NCBI GenBank assembly: GCA_004794655.1
Contig: SMMW01000033.1
Span: forward strand, 3,073,501 to 3,137,500
Length of the DNA: 64,000 nucleotides
Source: Marisa cornuarietis
Taxonomy: Eukaryota; Mollusca; Gastropoda; Architaenioglossa; Ampullariidae
Reading direction: 5' to 3'
This document shows positions 58,591-64,000 of this stretch, in pieces. Positions within the stretch are counted from its first letter, which is position 1. Every line of letters starts with the position of its first letter. The translations under genes were made by a program, and so were the position numbers. The notes below the pieces were generated by a model. It was not told the origin of the DNA. It worked only from the letters and a program-made list of their open reading frames with translations, and did not search any database.

Positions 58591-60571
58591 ATGGGCATAG
58601 GCGATTATCCTTCTGGATTTAACCCCAAAATACATGGACCATATCATCCAGGGCGCTTCTATGGAAAAGGTACTCTTAAGTCTCACTTTTATAAATGTAG
58701 GAAAATTAATGATTTTGAGAAGAATGTCCAGCGTGATAAAGGCTTAATTGGGCTGCTCGTGCACCAATGACCTTGGGTTTGAGTGACACGAGCGCTGCTA
58801 AACCAGTGTAGTCGAAGAGACAAATAGTGAATACCCAGTTCGTTTCCATGCACAATGACTTTTTACATTTTTATTTAAATATTTTAAATAAATTATGCCT
58901 GTTTTGTATTTTTTTTTATATTCTAGCTGACACCCCACTTGGACAAGTGAAGTTGGGAGAGCTGGGGAGCTGGCTGAGTCGACGGAACTACACTCCACAG
59001 GGAATGGCAGCTTGTTTAAGCAGAGGTATATTTTTGTATCATACTTTGTTGGTTTTCAAAGATTGTGAAGGCTATGTTGATATTAATTTCTAGTGTTATT
59101 GAATGTACCTGAGTTCTTAAATCTGATTTGTTGAGGGAGGTGCTGCTTTACAAGTCTGAAGTGAAAACAATTGTGATGGTCGATATTTTTGGTGTATTGT
59201 TGTCCAGTCTTTCTGAACAGTTTACTTTATTTTTTTCATTGTTTGACCATTCATGAGATGTCTTGACCACAGCTGGCAAAAGTAGTGCACAAAGTCAAAC
59301 ATTGCCAGCTCAGTCATTTGCTGGCACTATAAACAAGATGAAATCATTGTTTTCAAGATAAACTTATGACATTCGCACTGACCATCACCCATTTAACCAG
59401 CTGTAGATTTTACAACAGTATGGGAGGGAAGGGAAAAGATGAATGGAGAGGAACCAGAGAACCAATGACTGCCCTGTGAGGGTGTGAGCAGAGATGCCAA
59501 AGATGACCTGATCTAGTTTCTCCAGCCTTATGATCCACACTGGTGACAGGAGCTTTACTGTTGTGCTGTTGCACCATCTTTGAATATAGATGGTGAATGA
59601 GAGTGGGTTTTTTTTAAAGAAGATCGGACAGGTAGCATCAAATGGCCAAAACTTGAGCAAATCTAAGGAGAGAGGAACACACACACACACACAAATGCCT
59701 ACTTTGAGAAACGCTGTACAGCTCAGTTTCTTGCTCACCTATCCTCCTGTGGTCAACGGTCATCTTGTGGCTATATTTTAATCATCTCTTGGGCATTGTC
59801 ATCAACTGGGAAATGGTATAGTCCATGAGCCACTAATTTCTTTTGTGTAGACTGTTATAGAACTAACTCTTCTTATCTCTCTATAGTCTTTTCCACACCA
59901 TTAAGTGTATATGGTTGGTGTTCATTCACTACTTTAATGTCTTTTTAAAGGAATGAAAGCATTTTTAATTGCTTGGTGATAACCCGACTTGTTTGAACTC
60001 AAGAACTTGATTAACCAAGAACTGGGAACCTGTTTTGTCTTCATTACCTTCCATTTCTATGCATATAAGTGCATTACTGCATTTTGAAATTATCTGGTAT
60101 ACACCATTTTATGTGTTAAATTGAGCATCCCATTCTTTCTCTTTTTAATAGCATACTGGCGTTGGGCAACCAAATACTTGCTTGCCCGCAAGACAAGTGT
60201 AGCTCCATTGGTACAGTTCACTGCTGGCCTAGCTACAATTTATTATTTTCTCCAGTATCGTGCCCACAGTAAGTAACTTACTACACGTTAGTAGGCATTA
60301 AAACTTCTGTTATTTCAGGTTGTAATCAGCATAATTGAAGTATGAAGATGGTTTTCTGCTTGAAAAGATAGAATAGATGAATTACATGTGCAGTTTTTTT
60401 ACTCCCTTGGACTGTTAATCTTCTGCTTTAAAATTCTAGTGATTACTGATGTGACTACAGAATTTTTAGAAAGAAGAACTAAATTATATAAATTACATCT
60501 CTGTGATCTTTTATAAGTTTTTTTTTTTTGCCCAATTTGCAGCCAACCACCGCCATGCCAAATACCATTAA
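58591..60571 (+). CDS. ATP5MF: ATP synthase subunit f, mitochondrial (ATP5MF)
   Basis: A small subunit of the membrane (Fo) part of mitochondrial ATP synthase, placed near the dimer interface. Four coding exons: 58591-58669, 58927-59025, 60152-60268 and 60543-60571 (stop TAA). Phases close and give 107 residues, the same size as insect subunit f. The N-terminus MGIGDYPSGFNPKIHGPYHP is close to the Drosophila form (MAFGDYPAEYNPKVHGPYDP). Then come GQVKLGELGSWLSRR, AYWRWATKYLLARK, a single membrane segment (APLVQFTAGLATIYYFLQY) and the conserved ending KYH. The start ATG sits in a CAACCATGG context. Two AATAAA signals at 60663-60668 and 60670-60675 mark the likely mRNA end about 100 bases after the stop. 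No cleavable presequence is visible, as usual for this subunit. Confidence 0.96.
59330..59600 (-). repeat. Possible SINE in ATP5MF intron 2
   Basis: On the minus strand from about 59590 the sequence reads GATGGTGCAACAGCACAACA, then GTAAAGCTCCTGTCACC and CACTGTGTGGATC-like sequence, with a degenerate B-box area. This resembles the heads of the SINE-like repeats elsewhere in the window. The tail is not recognised, so the call is weak. Confidence 0.35.
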
Positions 60572-60675
60572 AGACTGGTCTAACCATGGGAGCCAAGAAG
60601 ATGCTTTGAATCCACTACTGGCTTGGCAGAACTTTTCATAGTATAGTACTCCTGATCAAGTTAATAAAGAATAAA

Positions 60676-63600
60676 GTTTGGAATGCAACATTAACGTCTG
60701 AGTTCATTTATTTGTGACTATTGCAGTTAAATCAACGATTGATTCATCAGTGTAACAGAAGAATATTGTGTGTAGTCTTCAGAAAACACATTCAGGATGC
60801 TGCATAGAAACCCAAATGCCAGCAACAATTAGATGTTTACAAATCATCTAAACTTCTGGACAAAATAAAATGTGAAAAAACATCAATCAGTGTTGTTTCT
60901 TTGAGAGATGCAATTTGATGGAACAATTGTAAGCTTTATGCAAAGATTTCTGAGAGAAGTTTTTATCTTATTTTTATACTGTGCAAAGGCAGAGCACACA
61001 AAAGCACGTTTTGAAGACTGTTTCTTGAACAAAAAACCTGAAAGATCTTTTGATCAAACTATCACAGGAAACTTAAAAAATGACATTTTTGGCGCTAAGT
61101 AGACAACATGGATATGCAAAAATATATCTGGAATGAAAAGATGCAGTCAAATATTTTAAATTTCAGCCTTTTGCAACTTCCAGAAAAGTACCCAAACAGT
61201 ATTACATTTTAAATGGAAAAAGATGCCCAAAAATACAGGGAGGCCCCATCTCCCCCCCCCCAAAATGTATTCTCATTTTAATGACATCAAATGCATTGTT
61301 TATTAAAAAATGCATATTTTTTAATGAAAATAAAGGCATTAAACAAGATTATTATTTGAATGCAAAATGGATAAATGGGGAGTCACGTTGGTGGCTCTTT
61401 GTAAAAATGTCTTAATTGTTTTTGCACCAATGATATTATCGTGCTTTCAATAGCATTTTATAATAAATTTTCTTTTTTTCAAGACCTAGTACTAGACCTG
61501 GCATTATTAGGGTCCAGTTGATTTGAAAAGAAAGAAAAAAATTCAGTGAGTTATAGAGTCAAAATGTGAGTACATTTGTTTGGACACCCTGTATGCATCA
61601 CAGCTTATATATTTTCATAAAGGAGATATGAATTCTAAAACTTGAAAAGGAATTATTATACAATCACATTGGTATCCGGAAGGTCAGATTAGAAGTGTCA
61701 TGGCCATGAAAATACCAAAAGGGCTGCTTTAATGAATAAAAAAAAACTTGGATGCTAAGATTCCAGTCATTTTCATAAAAATTGAACAAACTTAAAACCT
61801 CCAATCCAAATTCTTTGGCAGGGAAGAGGGGGGAATCCAACTAAGTCTATACTTGCATGACAATACCATAATTTATTGGACACAGTTTTCTGCAAAATAT
61901 TTCCAAACTTTTGGTTATGCTTTGTGAAAACTCACTTTTGAAAAATCTAGAATGATTGAGCCTGATAGGATTCACTTCATCTACCAGCCATCCAACAACT
62001 GGACAGAATTAGCAAGAATCTGAAAAAAACCCCAGCAAGAAATCCTTGTCCAGCCACAACTAGTTTTGACGCGGTGAGAATAATGACTGCTTGGAATTGT
62101 GAAAAGAGCAAAAACAGTAATGCAACTAATGATGGGCCATAAAAGAAAAATGGAATGACCTTTGAAATCAATGCACAATTTTTATATAATAAATATTAGA
62201 TCCTAGAGGCGGTGGTTCCAGAAAAGAATGAAGAAAGCTTTTCACATTATAGCTGCAAAACCTTTCCTTAATAAAGTGACACCAACTGCTGGCAGTCTAC
62301 AACAGTCTTACTCAGTCACATGCCCTGAGTTCATCTCAGGGGTGTGCACTGATCACACTAGTCACTTAGCTATTAGTTGCTGAAAAAGGCATGTGGATAA
62401 GTGTTGAAAGCTCTAGTGAGGGCTGCATCTTTCTAGAGTGTAAATGCTTAGTTTTCCTTCAAACTTTCCAAATTTCATTTGTAATATTAAGCATTTCACT
62501 TTATCACTTTCTTCCTACAAACCCACATTGTCTGCAAAAACAATCATCTAAAGATAATTTGTTTCAGATGATAGAATAGACTGTTTTATAAGGGATTGAC
62601 TTGAGAGACTTTGATTTGGTCTTACCCTGCATGGGTCACAATATACAAAACCAAACCAAACTTTCATTAAATCTTTTTTTAAAGGATGGGTAATAAAGAA
62701 TTGACATCTTTCACATAGGCCACATTCAATTTGGAGGGAGTTATAAAATGCATGAAAAAAATCTTATGGCACCATTTATAATAAAACTTATTATAACCAA
62801 ACATGAACACAGGATCAGATACATTGTCTGTTGCAGCCCATTTTTAATTGGATCACATAAAGTCTGCACAATGTTCGTTCAAGAAGAAAAAAAAGTAATT
62901 TTTATAATACGCTAGAAAGTACTCACCATGCACAATATACACGCACATGTAAGGGAGTCAATTTGTTAAGTATTTGGAGTGAATAATGTGCTTCAATGCA
63001 TTTTTTTATAAGCTCCATGTGTCTGTCCAAATTGTGGGTCTGAACACTGCAAAAAAGCACTTGTCAAAGATAGAAAGGGAGAACTTTGGAATTCTGGGCA
63101 GGTCTGTGTCCTGAGATCGCAGTGTCCATAATGGACATTACAAAAAATCTCTATATACAAAACATTCTTTACTCTGGCATCAAAATAATTAGGTTATCAT
63201 AAGGCAAGGAGGTAGTGATAGTCCTCTTAGATAAAGGCAGTGAACTTTAGATACAGAAATGAAAAAAAGTAATGGTTTTGAAACCATACATTTACACTGC
63301 TTCAACATCTTCAGTGCCAAGTTATTCTTTATAGTATAAAATAAACATATTTAAGCAAATTTTAGGACTTTTTCATTGCTGGTCTAGAAACTCTATACTG
63401 AAATGAAATTATCCTTGTCCTCTGCTGGAGCTAGAGAGCTAGTTTATTAAATATAAAAAGTAAACACACTATAATGTTCAACTTTCTAAGAAAAAAAGAA
63501 AATATTTAAAATATTTTAGTCACAGTTTTTACATTGTGCTTAGTAAGGGGATAACAAGCATTAAACTTGTTCTTTTTCTGGAAGTCTACTTATATTGAAA

Positions 63601-64000
63601 ATGTGAAAACTGATGGTGCAAACATTAGTAATCAATGGATTTAGAAAAAAATAATTTTTAATGATAGACAAAATATAGTGTAAGTAGCAATAATGCTAAT
63701 GCAGTAACTTTCTGCGCTAGTCTCCATAAATACAAGCTCAAATTGTTATGTAATAAAGCATGCTGCAAATACTTCCACATACATTCTCATGCAATTGTTA
63801 TTAACTGTTCAGTTTACTTGAACACATATTGTAAAAAAAATGCAGCTGGGCAAGAAACTATACAGAGATAAAAATGTGGAACATTTTTAGTCCACAGGAA
63901 TAATCTTCATTTACACAAGAAAGCTACTGAAGGCGTTATGATTTATAAAGTTATTTACACAATATTTTAAAATGTGGAGGTAACAGCAGAGAAAACAAAA
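60676..64000. other. No gene recognised
   Basis: About 3.3 kb of AT-rich DNA after the ATP5MF polyadenylation signals. It has homopolymer runs (C run at 61252-61261, A runs) but no exon, RNA gene or repeat that I can name. It could be the 3' UTR of a minus-strand gene lying to the right, since several TTTATT (reverse AATAAA) strings occur. The overlapping hydrophobic open frames at 61977-62178 (minus) have no recognisable family. Confidence 0.35.

Noticed and set aside
61977..62178. Two overlapping hydrophobic minus-strand frames of about 65 codons
   Set aside because: Hydrophobicity follows from T-rich sequence; two frames are open over the same bases and neither has family similarity or a good start context.
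1..64000. CRISPR arrays, rRNA, tRNA genes and bacterial operons
   Set aside because: None were seen. The only tRNA-like sequences are degenerate SINE heads, and all genes have introns.

Overview
The window is nuclear DNA of a metazoan, most likely a mollusc (perhaps a gastropod). It is AT-rich, with intron-split genes, canonical GT-AG junctions and many non-LTR retrotransposons, SINE-like repeats and small DNA elements. All protein families recognised are animal ones. The phylum-level guess rests on the general look of the repeats and proteins and was not tested by a search.

Layout, left to right. 1-7.0 kb: no gene recognised, one possible SINE. 7.07-10.93 kb (-): UBE2F, the NEDD8-conjugating enzyme, five coding exons, with a LINE relic in its last intron. 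11.98-28.49 kb (+): CASC3/Barentsz, the exon junction complex subunit, twelve coding exons and about 916 codons. Its last intron (19.9-28.1 kb) holds a 6.3-kb LINE insertion with a 15-bp target duplication, a 2A-type NPGP motif and a nested piggyBac-like element. 28.5-35.6 kb: CASC3 3' UTR, a LINE relic and a SINE. 35.66-39.97 kb (+): a TRIM-NHL protein. 40.2 kb: a 128-bp MITE. 41.41-43.09 kb (-): METTL21A. 45.39-49.97 kb (+): a C7orf57 homologue. 51.08-54.67 kb (-): a 5'-truncated LINE with RNase H and a 13-bp target duplication. 56.27-56.46 kb (-): a candidate 62-residue single-pass membrane protein. 58.59-60.57 kb (+): ATP5MF, subunit f of mitochondrial ATP synthase. 60.7-64 kb: nothing recognised.

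The genes are housekeeping functions with no shared pathway: neddylation, mRNA surveillance, ubiquitin ligation, Hsp70 methylation and ATP synthesis. What links them is arrangement: UBE2F/CASC3 and METTL21A/C7orf57 are divergent, head-to-head pairs.

The least ordinary material is in the repeats. First, two copies (12.5 and 44.2 kb) of an inverted-repeat element whose arms are arrays of ~20-bp units around a TCGNCCCA-like core. Second, a LINE carrying a 2A ribosome-skipping motif. Third, two cases where SINE-like repeats seem to share their 3' tail with a LINE present in the same window. Exon junctions were read by eye and joined by phase and family similarity; no transcript data were available.
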